NCBI GenBank assembly: GCA_903873545.1
Contig: CAIQPA010000038.1
Location: 1-8,086, forward strand
Reading direction: 5' to 3'
DNA: 8,086 bases
From: an uncultured delta proteobacterium
GTDB taxonomy: Bacteria > Myxococcota_A > Bradymonadia > REDH01
Of the stretch, positions 1 through 6,273 are shown in pieces. Numbering within the stretch: position 1 is the stretch's first letter; every line of letters begins with the position of its first letter. The notes under the pieces were generated by a model. It did not search any database. It saw nothing but the letters and a program-made list of their open reading frames with translations, and had not been told where the DNA came from. The translations under genes and the position numbers were made by a program.

Positions 1-697
1 CGCCGCCGAGCGGGTCGGTGACGGTACCCGGGTAGGAGCCCTGCCCGTCCCCCGTCCACTCCGCGACATTGCCGAGCATGTCGAAGAGGCCAAAGCTGTT
101 TGCAGTCTTGCTGCTCACCGCCTGCGTGCGACTGCCGCCGTTCCTGCACCACCAGGCGATGGTGTCCAGACTGGTCTGAGTCGTCGTGCAGCTCGTGGCG
201 CTGGTGAGGTTGCCGAGATAGGTCGCAGTCGTTGAGCCGGCGCGCGCGGCATACTCCCACTCGCTCTCCGTGGGCAGCCGGTAGCCCGTGCAGGCAAGCC
301 CCGCGAAGGTAGCGCCCGAGCAGCTGGTGTGCGTGCCGTCCTTCCAGCCGTTTGCTGCATCGAGGCAACCCGTGAGCGTGTAGCAGGAGGTCAGCCCCTC
401 TGCCGCGGAGCGGGCGTTGGCGAAGCCTGCCGCGCTGTACCAGTCGATGTACTCTACGGGGCCGTTGGGGTTGGCGTTGGGGCCAGTGCAGGCCACGCCC
501 GTCGCGGCCCGGAAGCAGGAGGGGTTGGAGGCGCCCGCCGCGACCCACTGGCCCTGCGTCACCTCCGTCTGGCCCATGAAGAAGGCACGCGAGAGCGTCA
601 CAGTGTGCTGCGCTTCGTCCCTTGTGCCGCCTGTCGTACGCCCCAACTCGCCGGTGGGGGAACCCATGCTGAAGGTGCCAGCAGGGATGTAGTTCAT
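1..697 (-). other. Second FGE/SUMF1-like domain (truncated by window edge)
   Basis: Residues 1689 to at least 1920 of the giant lipoprotein. It opens with MNYIPAGTFSMGS and continues with the family signatures GQTEVTQGQW, GYRLPTESEWEYAARAG, KTANSFGLFDMLGN and EWTGD. These are hallmarks of the FGE-sulfatase (SUMF1/EgtB/PvdO) fold. It is closely similar to the first copy about 1.9 kb away in the same gene, so the pair arose by internal duplication. The segment that would hold the catalytic cysteines lies beyond base 1, so activity of this copy cannot be judged here. The preceding Cys-rich linker (about residues 1652-1688, with TSGFCATGPT and NDRCAPT) is also shared with the first copy. Confidence 0.9.
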
Positions 698-3600
698 GTT
701 GGTAGGCGCGCAGCGGTCGTTCGCCGGTGACGTGGGTCCCGTCGCACAGAAGCCCGAGGTGCATGCAGCGCTGAGCGTGCAGGCCGCGCCGAGGGCAGAC
801 TTCAGGACGCAGGTGGCTCCGTTGAGCCAGTAGGTGCTGGAGCAGGCCGACGCGGTGCAGCTGCCATAGGCGCTGCCCGTCCAGGTCTGGGTGCCGGCCG
901 TCGTGCCGGTCGGCATCGGAGAGCAGCTGCGGGTGTTGCTCACGCAGACACCAGACTCCAGATGGAAGTTGGTAGCGCAGGTCGTCACCGTGCAGCTGCC
1001 GTAGGCGCTGCCCGTCCAGGTCTGCGTGCCAGCCGTCGCGTTGGCAGGCATCGGAGAGCAGGTGCGGGTGTTGCTCACGCAGAGGCCGCTCTCCACATGG
1101 TAGGAGGCAGCGCAGGTTGTGGCGGTGCAGCTTCCATAGGCGCTGCCCGTCCAGGTCTGGGTGCCTGCCGTGGTGTTGGCGGGTAGGGGCGAGCAGGTCC
1201 GCGTGTTGCTGAGACAGGCTCCGCCCTCCACATGGTAGGTGGCCGCGCAGGCCGTGGCGTTGCAGGTTCCGTAGCTGCTCGTGGCGCTGTTCCAGGTCTG
1301 CGTGCTGGCCGTTGCGTTGGCGGGCAGAGGTGTGCAGCTCCGGGTGTTGCTCACGCAGGCTCCGCCCTCCACATGATAGGAGGCGGCACAGGTTGTCGCA
1401 GTGCAGCTTCCGTAGGTACTGGTGCCGCTGTTCCAGGCCTGGGTGCCGGCCGTCGTGTTGGCGGGCAGGGGTGAGCAGCTGCGGGTATCGCTCACGCAGA
1501 TGCCGCTCTCCAGATGGTAGGAGGCTGAGCAGGCGCTCGCGATGCAGCTCCCGTAGGCACTGCCCGTCCATGTCTGTGTGCCGGCCGTCGTGTTGGCGGG
1601 CAGGGGCGAGCAGCTGCGCGTGTCGCTCAGGCAGGCGCCGCTCTCAAGATGGTAGGAGGCAGCGCAGGCCGTGGCCTCGCAGGCGCCCCAGCCGCCAGCA
1701 TTGCCAGCCTCCACGCCGGAGGTAGCATTGGCAGGCAGCGAAGCGCAGCTGCGCGTCACGGTCCTAGCGAGCCGAATTCCGAGGTCATTGCGGAGTTCGT
1801 AGGTCAACAGGCTGCGGCTGGCGGAACGAGTGCGCTGAGCGGCGTTGCGCCACGATGAGCCGCGCGTCGCATGATAGCTTCCGGTCAAGGGGCCCGTCGG
1901 ATCGGTCACTGTGCCGGGATAGGTGGCGCTGTACCAATCGCCCGTCCACTCCCATGCATTTCCGAGCACGTCGTAGAGGCCAAAGTTGTTTGCCGTCTTT
2001 CCGCCGACAACATTCGTGCGCGTAGCATTCCCGCACCACCAGGCGATCCCTTGCAGAACTGCCTGTGAGTCGGTGCAGAGTGTGACACCCCCGCTCAGGT
2101 TACCGGCGTAGGTGGCCGTTGTCGTACCGGCCCGCGCCGCATACTCCCACTCGCTCTCCGAGGGCAGCCGGTAGCCCGTGCAGGTGAGCCCCTCGAAGGT
2201 GGCCCCTGTGCAGCCGCTGTGAACGCCGTCTTTCCAGCCGTCGGTGGGGTCGGTGCAGCCCGCGAGCGTGTAACAAGATGCTAACCCCTCTGACGCGGAG
2301 CGGGCGTTGGCAAAGCCCACAGCGGAGTACCAATCGAGCTGCTCGGCGGGGGCGCTGTCGTTCGCGTTGCTGGTGGTGCAGACCGTGCCGGTGGTGGACT
2401 GGAAGCAAGAGGGGTTGGTGCCACCGGAGAGCGCCTTCCACTGCCCCTGCGTCACCTCAGTTTGCCCCACGAAGAAGCTACGCGAGATGGTTACCTGGTG
2501 CTGGGCCTCATCCGTCGCGCGGCCGAGCTCGCTCAGGGAGCCCATGCTGAAGGTACCCGCGGGGATGTAGTTCATGCCGGTAGGCGCGCACCGGTCGTTG
2601 GCCGTTCCCGTCGGCCCGGTGGCACAGAAGCCGGTGGCACACTCGGCGTTGGAGGTGCAGGAGACGCCGATGGTGGGCTGCAGAACGCAGGCGCCTGCGC
2701 TCACAATGTAGCCGCTAGCGCAGGCGCTCGCCGTGCAGGTGCCGTAGGCGCTAGTGCCGCTGTTCCAGGTCTGGCTCGCCGCTGTGGCATTGGAGAGGGT
2801 GCAGCTCCGGACGTTGCTCAGACAGGCACTCGACTCCACATGGTAGCCCGAGTTGCAGCTACCGGGCGTGCAGGTGCCGTAGCTGCTGGTGCCGCTGTTC
2901 CAGGTCTCCGTGGCTGTGCCGTTGGCCAGCGTACAGACCCGCACATTCGCCGCGCAGGCGCCGCTCTCCACATGGTAGGAAGCGGAGCAGGCGCTCGCAG
3001 TGCAGGTGCCGTAACTGCTGGTGCCGGTGTTCCAGGTCTGGGCTGCGGCAGTCGCGTTGGCGAGCGTGCAGCTCACCACATCGGCGGCGCAGCTGTTGGC
3101 TGCAATGTGGTACCCGCTGTTACAGGTCGCAACGCTGCAGGTGCTGCCATAGGAGATGCCGTTCCACTGCTCGGTGCCCGTGCCGTTGGCCAGCAGGCAG
3201 CTGCGCGTGTCGCTTGTGCAGACACCGCCCTCGAGGTGGAAGCCGGTGCCACAGAAGCAGCTGTTGTTGCAGGCGTCGCTGTCGCTGCTGTTTCCATCGT
3301 CGCAGAACTCAGCGTAATCGAGGATGCCGTCGCCGCAGATGTCGGTCTCGCCCGCAGCGATGGTGCAGCTCTCGCCGCAGACAGCGCAAGAGAGCTCGCC
3401 ATAGGCGCACTCCTCGGTCGCCGTGTTGCCATCGTCGCAGACCTCCACGCCGGCCTGCACCACGCCGTCGCCGCAGGCGGCAACCATGCAGGTTGAGGTG
3501 CAATCGTCGGTGGCCTCCGTGTTGCCATCGTCGCAGGACTCGCTGGCCTCCAACAGCCCGTTGCCGCAACCGGCCGCCACGCAGGTACCGTAGATCAGGC

Positions 3601-5761
3601 TGTAACCCGGTTCGCAGCTCGTCGCCGCGCAGAAGGTGTAGTTGCTGCCCGTCCAGCTCTGGCTTGCCTCGGTCGCATTTGGGGATTGGCAGCTCGGCGT
3701 GTCGCTGGCGCAGGCCCCGCTCTCCACGTGGTAGTTCGCCTCGCAGACAGTCGGCGTACACACGGTGTATTCGCTGCCCGTCCAGCTCTCGACGGCGATG
3801 ACCGCGTTGGCCGTGACGCAGCTCCGCGTGTCGCTTGTGCAGACGCCGCTCTCCACATGGTAGCCGGGGCCGCAGAGGCAGCTGTTGGCGCAGCTGTCGT
3901 CGTCGACAACATTCCCATCGTCGCAGACCTCGGCGGCGTCGAGAAGCGCGTCGCCGCAGATGTCGGTCTCGCCTGCCGCGCTGGTGCAGGTATCGGTGCA
4001 GACGGTGCAGGAGGCATCGCCGTAGTTGCACTCCTCGGTGATCGTGTTGCCGTCATCGCAGCCCTCTACGCCTGCCTGCACAAGCCCGTCGCCGCAGGCA
4101 GCAACCGTACAGGTGGCCGTGCAGCCGTCGGTTGCCACCAGGTTGCCGTCGTCGCAGCCCTCGCCGGCCTCCACCACGCTGTTGCCGCAGCCGGCCGGAA
4201 CGCAGGTGCCATCGTAGAGGGTGAAGGCACCGTAACAGGCGCTCGCGATACATCCGTTCCAGCTGTTGCCGTTCCAGGCCTGGTCGCCGGCGCCGCCTGT
4301 CAGCAGACAGCTCCGCGTGTCGCTCGCGCAGGCGCCGTTCTCCAGATGGTAGCCGCCATCGCAGCTCGTCGGCGTGCATTCACTCCATGCCGAACCGAGC
4401 CACGACTGGCTTCCCGTGCCATCGGCAAGGGTGCAGCTCCGCGTGTCGAGTTCGCAGGCGCCGCTCTGAACATGGTAGCCGGCGTCGCAGCCCGCGAGCG
4501 TGCAGCTGCCCCAGGCACCTGCGTTGAAGGTGCGGGTTCCCGTACCGTTGAGCACCGCGCAAGTGCCGGTGTTCGACAGGCACTCGCCGCCCTCCAGATG
4601 AAACGCGGGCAGGCAGGACGAAACGGTGCAGGCGCCATACTCGGCGCCAGTCCACGTCTCCGTCGCTGTGGTAGCGTTGGCCGCGGTGCAGTTCCGCGTG
4701 TTGCTGACGCAGGCGCCAGACTCCACATGGTAGGTGCCGATGCAGCTCACGATGGCACAGGCCGCCCAGCTACCCGAAGCGTAGCTCTGGCTGCCGGTTC
4801 CGTTGGTGATGGAGCAGGGCCGCGTGTTGCTGACGCAGGCGCCAGACTCCACATGTTCGCCGCTGGGGCAGCCAGCAGGCGAGCAGAGGCCGGCGGTGCA
4901 GACCAGGTCGGTGCTGCAATCCACCGTGGCCGCGCAGCTCTGCCCCTGCGTGCGGCAGCCGAGCGCTTCGTCGATGGCGCCGTCGCAGTCGTTGTCGAGG
5001 CCGTCGCAGAGCTCGGTCACGTTGGCCACAACGCGCCCCGTGAAGGTGAAGTTGCCACCCGACCGGGCGAAGACCCAGTTGCGAACACCGGCGTTGGCGG
5101 GCGACGACGAGGCGGCGCCGAGGTCTCCGTAGGCCCACGAGCCGAGGCCGCTCGAGGCGCCAGGGACCACATCGCCGTTTTGGACGCCAAAGCCCGTCGA
5201 GGGGACGAGCGACTGGATCTGCGCGTAGACCTGCGTCTGCGGCGAGGTGTAGAACGACCGGACCGTCACTGCGCCGCAAAACAGGGGCGAGGCGAGGTAG
5301 CCGTCGCAGTCCGCGTCGAGCCCCGTCGTGCCTGTTACAAGCTCCAGCGAGTTGGCAGGCCCGGAGCCGGCCACACCGTCCTGCACAATGCTGAGGGTGC
5401 AGAGGCCCTGTGCCAGCCGGCGGAGGCGCGGGTCAGACGAGGCAGCGGGATCAAGCGTCGTGATGACCATCGCGCCATCGGCGGTTACGGTGCCGCGAAA
5501 CTCCGCGAGCGTGGTCAGCGCGCCGAGCTCTTCGGAGAAGGCGGCGCTGTCGGGAGACGCAATGGATGCGTCGGGGATAGCGAGGCCGCCGTCCGGAGCG
5601 GGCGTGACAGACGCGCTGGTATCGCTGATGTTCGAGAGGAGGCCGGCATCGGCTCGACCGTCCTGGCGCTGGTCAGTCTCGACGCCACAGGCCGTAAGGC
5701 CAAGGGCGAGGAGCAACGATGGGGCAAGGATAGGAACAAGGGGAGTTGCCAAGCGCGACAT
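1..5761 (-). CDS. Giant Cys-rich lipoprotein with two FGE/SUMF1-like domains, DUF4215 and MopE-like motifs (3' end outside window)
   Basis: One frame stays open for 1920 codons and leaves the window at base 1. The ATG at 5761 is well fixed: GAGG lies 4 nt upstream, an in-frame TAG at 5791-5789 precedes it with no other start between, and the product begins with a lipoprotein signal (hydrophobic residues 8-24, lipobox LTAC with Cys25). Order: linker 26-146; acidic GLDADCDGY at 147-155; MopE-like CDGLDNDCDGAIDE at 252-265; Cys-rich repeats 298-524; DUF4215 triplet 525-628; Cys-rich repeats 629-731; DUF4215 triplet 732-835; Cys-rich repeats 836-1025; FGE-like domain 1063-1333; Cys-rich repeats 1334-1651; second FGE-like domain from 1689. 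Known of such families: exported, disulfide-stabilised, probably Ca-binding surface proteins. Inferred: a membrane-anchored surface or outer-membrane protein, perhaps structural or adhesive. Substrate and partners are unknown. Frame phase was checked at many points and no frameshift was found. Confidence 0.92.
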   Translation of the reverse strand, partial: MSRLATPLVPILAPSLLLALGLTACGVETDQRQDGRADAGLLSNISDTSASVTPAPDGGLAIPDASIASPDSAAFSEELGALTTLAEFRGTVTADGAMVITTLDPAASSDPRLRRLAQGLCTLSIVQDGVAGSGPANSLELVTGTTGLDADCDGYLASPLFCGAVTVRSFYTSPQTQVYAQIQSLVPSTGFGVQNGDVVPGASSGLGSWAYGDLGAASSSPANAGVRNWVFARSGGNFTFTGRVVANVTELCDGLDNDCDGAIDEALGCRTQGQSCAATVDCSTDLVCTAGLCSPAGCPSGEHVESGACVSNTRPCSITNGTGSQSYASGSWAACAIVSCIGTYHVESGACVSNTRNCTAANATTATETWTGAEYGACTVSSCLPAFHLEGGECLSNTGTCAVLNGTGTRTFNAGAWGSCTLAGCDAGYHVQSGACELDTRSCTLADGTGSQSWLGSAWSECTPTSCDGGYHLENGACASDTRSCLLTGGAGDQAWNGNSWNGCIASACYGAFTLYDGTCVPAGCGNSVVEAGEGCDDGNLVATDGCTATCTVAACGDGLVQAGVEGCDDGNTITEECNYGDASCTVCTDTCTSAAGETDICGDALLDAAEVCDDGNVVDDDSCANSCLCGPGYHVESGVCTSDTRSCVTANAVIAVESWTGSEYTVCTPTVCEANYHVESGACASDTPSCQSPNATEASQSWTGSNYTFCAATSCEPGYSLIYGTCVAAGCGNGLLEASESCDDGNTEATDDCTSTCMVAACGDGVVQAGVEVCDDGNTATEECAYGELSCAVCGESCTIAAGETDICGDGILDYAEFCDDGNSSDSDACNNSCFCGTGFHLEGGVCTSDTRSCLLANGTGTEQWNGISYGSTCSVATCNSGYHIAANSCAADVVSCTLANATAAAQTWNTGTSSYGTCTASACSASYHVESGACAANVRVCTLANGTATETWNSGTSSYGTCTPGSCNSGYHVESSACLSNVRSCTLSNATAASQTWNSGTSAYGTCTASACASGYIVSAGACVLQPTIGVSCTSNAECATGFCATGPTGTANDRCAPTGMNYIPAGTFSMGSLSELGRATDEAQHQVTISRSFFVGQTEVTQGQWKALSGGTNPSCFQSTTGTVCTTSNANDSAPAEQLDWYSAVGFANARSASEGLASCYTLAGCTDPTDGWKDGVHSGCTGATFEGLTCTGYRLPSESEWEYAARAGTTTATYAGNLSGGVTLCTDSQAVLQGIAWWCGNATRTNVVGGKTANNFGLYDVLGNAWEWTGDWYSATYPGTVTDPTGPLTGSYHATRGSSWRNAAQRTRSASRSLLTYELRNDLGIRLARTVTRSCASLPANATSGVEAGNAGGWGACEATACAASYHLESGACLSDTRSCSPLPANTTAGTQTWTGSAYGSCIASACSASYHLESGICVSDTRSCSPLPANTTAGTQAWNSGTSTYGSCTATTCAASYHVEGGACVSNTRSCTPLPANATASTQTWNSATSSYGTCNATACAATYHVEGGACLSNTRTCSPLPANTTAGTQTWTGSAYGSCTATTCAASYHVESGLCVSNTRTCSPMPANATAGTQTWTGSAYGSCTVTTCATNFHLESGVCVSNTRSCSPMPTGTTAGTQTWTGSAYGSCTASACSSTYWLNGATCVLKSALGAACTLSAACTSGFCATGPTSPANDRCAPTNMNYIPAGTFSMGSPTGELGRTTGGTRDEAQHTVTLSRAFFMGQTEVTQGQWVAAGASNPSCFRAATGVACTGPNANPNGPVEYIDWYSAAGFANARSAAEGLTSCYTLTGCLDAANGWKDGTHTSCSGATFAGLACTGYRLPTESEWEYAARAGSTTATYLGNLTSATSCTTTQTSLDTIAWWCRNGGSRTQAVSSKTANSFGLFDMLGNVAEWTGDGQGSYPGTVTDPLGG
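809..1762 (-). repeat. Tandem Cys-rich repeat array between the two FGE-like domains
   Basis: About seven protein repeats of 45-47 residues, seen in DNA as a 135- or 141-bp period (the codon pair for the conserved H-V/L-E starts at about 956, 1091, 1226, 1367, 1508 and 1643). The consensus is roughly YHVESGACVSNTRSC, then S-P-L/M-P-A-N-T-T-A-G-T-Q-T-W-T-G-S-A-Y-G-S-C, then a final T-T/A-C, giving four cysteines per unit. The last unit is degenerate (YWLNGATC). The even Cys spacing suggests disulfide-locked modules forming a stalk. Neighbouring copies are very alike in DNA, which points to recent expansion and possible copy-number variation. I do not recognise a named family beyond a generic Cys-rich repeat. 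Confidence 0.88.
1763..2575 (-). other. First FGE/SUMF1-like domain, apparently without the catalytic cysteine pair
   Basis: Residues 1063-1333 of the giant lipoprotein, complete. It begins MNYIPAGTFSMGS, carries GQTEVTQGQW, GYRLPSESEWEYAARAG, KTANNFGLYDVLGN, WEWTGDWY and TRGSSWRN, and ends LGIRLAR, which matches the usual G-F-R end of the fold. True FGE oxidises a sulfatase cysteine using a copper-binding Cys pair placed after the RGGS motif. Here the equivalent stretch (residues 1305-1317) has no cysteine: by hand alignment to human SUMF1, Cys336 falls at Ala1308 and Cys341 at Ser1313. This suggests a non-FGE role such as ligand binding, or a different chemistry, as in many SUMF1/EgtB/PvdO-type proteins. 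The alignment is by eye. Confidence 0.88.
2687..3256 (-). repeat. Cys-rich repeat array upstream of the first FGE-like domain
   Basis: About five repeats (residues 836-1025) of the same type as the other arrays but more diverged: FHLEGGVC, YHIAANSC, YHVESGAC, YHVESSAC and finally GYIVSAGAC. Typical unit length is 44-46 residues, with a W-N-S/T-G-T-S-S-Y-G-T-C segment in place of the W-T-G-S-A-Y-G-S-C form of the downstream array. The linker between the sulfatase-like domain and this array (VSCTSNAECATGFC) is again Cys-rich. It probably forms an extended disulfide-bonded spacer. Confidence 0.82.
3257..3568 (-). repeat. DUF4215 (Myxococcus Cys-rich) triplet, second copy
   Basis: Residues 732-835 hold three consecutive modules of the pattern C-G-N/D-G, then E-x-C-D-D-G-N, then a closing Cys: CGNGLLEASESCDDGN, CGDGVVQAGVEVCDDGN and CGDGILDYAEFCDDGN. 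The middle module carries an insert with extra cysteines (EECAYGELSCAVCGESC). CDDGN-type modules are common in large exported proteins of Myxococcota; the acidic DDGN loop suggests metal binding, but this is not proven. The triplet is exactly as long (104 residues) as the first one and lies 621 bp away from it. Confidence 0.88.
3569..3877 (-). repeat. Cys-rich repeats between the two DUF4215 triplets
   Basis: Residues 629-731: LCGPGYHVESGVC, then YHVESGAC, then a degenerate GYSLIYGTC that leads into the next CGNG motif. The W-T-G-S-x-Y motif appears twice (SWTGSEYTVC and SWTGSNYTFC). Together with the upstream triplet this segment makes one 621-bp (207-codon) duplicated block. Confidence 0.8.
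3878..4189 (-). repeat. DUF4215 (Myxococcus Cys-rich) triplet, first copy
   Basis: Residues 525-628 hold CGNSVVEAGEGCDDGN, CGDGLVQAGVEGCDDGN and CGDALLDAAEVCDDGN, each closed by a Cys. The middle module has the same insert style as the second triplet (EECNYGDASCTVCTDTC). Equal length, equal internal order and exact 621-bp offset show that the two triplets arose by in-frame duplication. Confidence 0.88.
4190..4870 (-). repeat. N-terminal Cys-rich repeat array of the giant lipoprotein
   Basis: Residues 298-524 contain five clear repeats (EHVESGAC, YHVESGAC, FHLEGGEC, YHVQSGAC, YHLENGAC) and a degenerate sixth (FTLYDGTC). The conserved H-V/L-x-x-G codons recur at about 4847, 4721, 4592, 4466 and 4340, a 126-129 bp period, slightly shorter than the 135-141 bp period of the array between the FGE-like domains. 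Each unit has about four cysteines. The units here are more diverged from each other than those of the downstream array, so this array is probably older. Confidence 0.85.
4967..5008 (-). other. MopE-like putative metal-binding motif
   Basis: Residues 252-265 read CDGLDNDCDGAIDE, a near-perfect match to the repeat known from MopE-related exported proteins (E/C-x-C-D-G-x-D-N-D-C-D-G-x-x-D-E). A related acidic loop, GLDADCDGY, occurs at residues 147-155 (about 5297-5323). Calcium or other metal binding is inferred from the family and not shown here. Confidence 0.85.
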
Positions 5762-5805
5762 GGAGCCTCGAGTTTCAGAATAATAAATCTAATTTATTAG
5801 AAAAT
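5762..5805 (-). promoter_or_regulatory. AT-rich leader of the giant lipoprotein gene: probable promoter, inverted repeat and RBS
   Basis: Bases 5778-5805 are almost all A/T in an otherwise GC-rich window. On the minus strand TATTAT (5785-5780) is a fair -10 candidate, but I see no good -35 at the right distance. A perfect 14-bp inverted repeat, TCTAAT-TT-ATTAGA, spans 5788-5801 and could be an operator or simply part of the AT-rich melting region. GAGG (5769-5766) precedes the ATG by 4 nt, a rather short spacing. Confidence 0.45.
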
Positions 5806-5883
5806 GAGGCCACTAACCTATCCAATCAGGCGACATTTTACAATCAGGCGCGGACCTGGCTCGGTTTCAGTGACCGACTGCAT

Positions 5884-5924
5884 GATGCGGCGCTCGGACG
5901 ATGCGGCGCTCGGACGATGCGGCA
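5884..5924. repeat. 16-bp direct repeat, 2.5 copies
   Basis: GATGCGGCGCTCGGAC occurs at 5884-5899 and again, unchanged, at 5900-5915. A third partial copy (GATGCGGC, from 5916) merges into the first 120-bp repeat, which itself begins ATGCGGCA. The shared ATGCGGC suggests slippage at the edge of the larger repeat. Confidence 0.85.
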
Positions 5925-6164
5925 CTCCCTCAAGGCGCATCCATACCCACCAACCATGTCCCGGATGCATGCCCACCGTCCCATCCCCAGGGTTGCACCC
6001 TGGGCTGGTATGCGTTGCCCCTTTGGGGCAAATGGAATGCGGCACTCCCTCAAGGCGCATCCATACCCACCATCCGTGTCCCGGATGCATACCCACCGTC
6101 CAATTCCCAGGGTTGCACCCTGGGCTGGTATGCGTTGACCCTTTGGGTCAAATGGAATGCGGCA
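5917..6164 (+). repeat. 120-bp tandem repeat with conserved hairpins, two full copies
   Basis: Copies lie at 5917-6036 and 6037-6156 with 7 mismatches (about 94% identity); an 8-base stub of a third copy follows (6157-6164). Each copy has a perfect hairpin CCCAGGGT-TGC-ACCCTGGG (5986-6004 and 6106-6124), enclosed by GCATRCC (5967 and 6087) pairing with GGTATGC (6007 and 6127), and then a second hairpin with a TTT loop (6015-6031 and 6135-6151). The second hairpin changes C-G to A-T between copies with pairing kept. Because 120 is a multiple of 3, several frames stay open across it, but no frame shows protein-like constraint. No transposase is nearby. A REP/MITE-like structured element is the best guess; the strand given is the one on which a G-U pair is allowed. 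Confidence 0.85.
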
Positions 6165-6166
6165 GA

Positions 6167-6188
6167 CCGGCAGTCACCCACCTGCCGG
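6167..6188. other. Perfect inverted repeat just left of the SOUL gene
   Basis: Arms CCGGCAG (6167-6173) and CTGCCGG (6182-6188) flank an 8-base loop. It lies about 85 bases past the stop codon of the minus-strand SOUL gene, where a transcription terminator could be. There is no U-run after it on the minus strand, so it is not a classical intrinsic terminator. It may act as an RNA-end stabiliser or belong to the repeat region beside it. The stretch 6189-6273 shows no further structure I can support. Confidence 0.35.
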
Positions 6189-6273
6189 CCGAGACCATCG
6201 AGGCGCTTCGCAAGGAGCGCGACCCGGTCGCGCGGCGCAGTGCGCGAGCCGCCCGGTGTGGGCACCGATAGCC

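Noticed and set aside
2462..3496. Plus-strand open frame of about 344 codons
   Set aside because: Same reason: antisense to the Cys-rich repeats and the first FGE-like domain; biased composition and no recognisable motif.
3309..4031. Minus-strand frame of about 240 codons, rich in Arg and Leu
   Set aside because: It overlaps the DUF4215 modules in a different phase of the same strand; the composition is that of a shifted frame over CDDGN-coding DNA.
3686..5800. Long plus-strand open frame (about 704 codons) opposite the giant gene
   Set aside because: It is a shadow: the minus strand gives a lipobox, MopE, DUF4215 and regular Cys-rich repeats, while the plus frame is low-complexity Ala/Gly/Arg/Val with no domain signature. 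High GC keeps the antisense frame open.
5917..6164. CRISPR array
   Set aside because: The units are directly adjacent 120-bp copies with no unique spacers and no cas genes in view.
6167..6188. Intrinsic terminator of the SOUL gene
   Set aside because: The hairpin is perfect but short and is not followed by a U-run on the minus strand, so I list it only as an inverted repeat.
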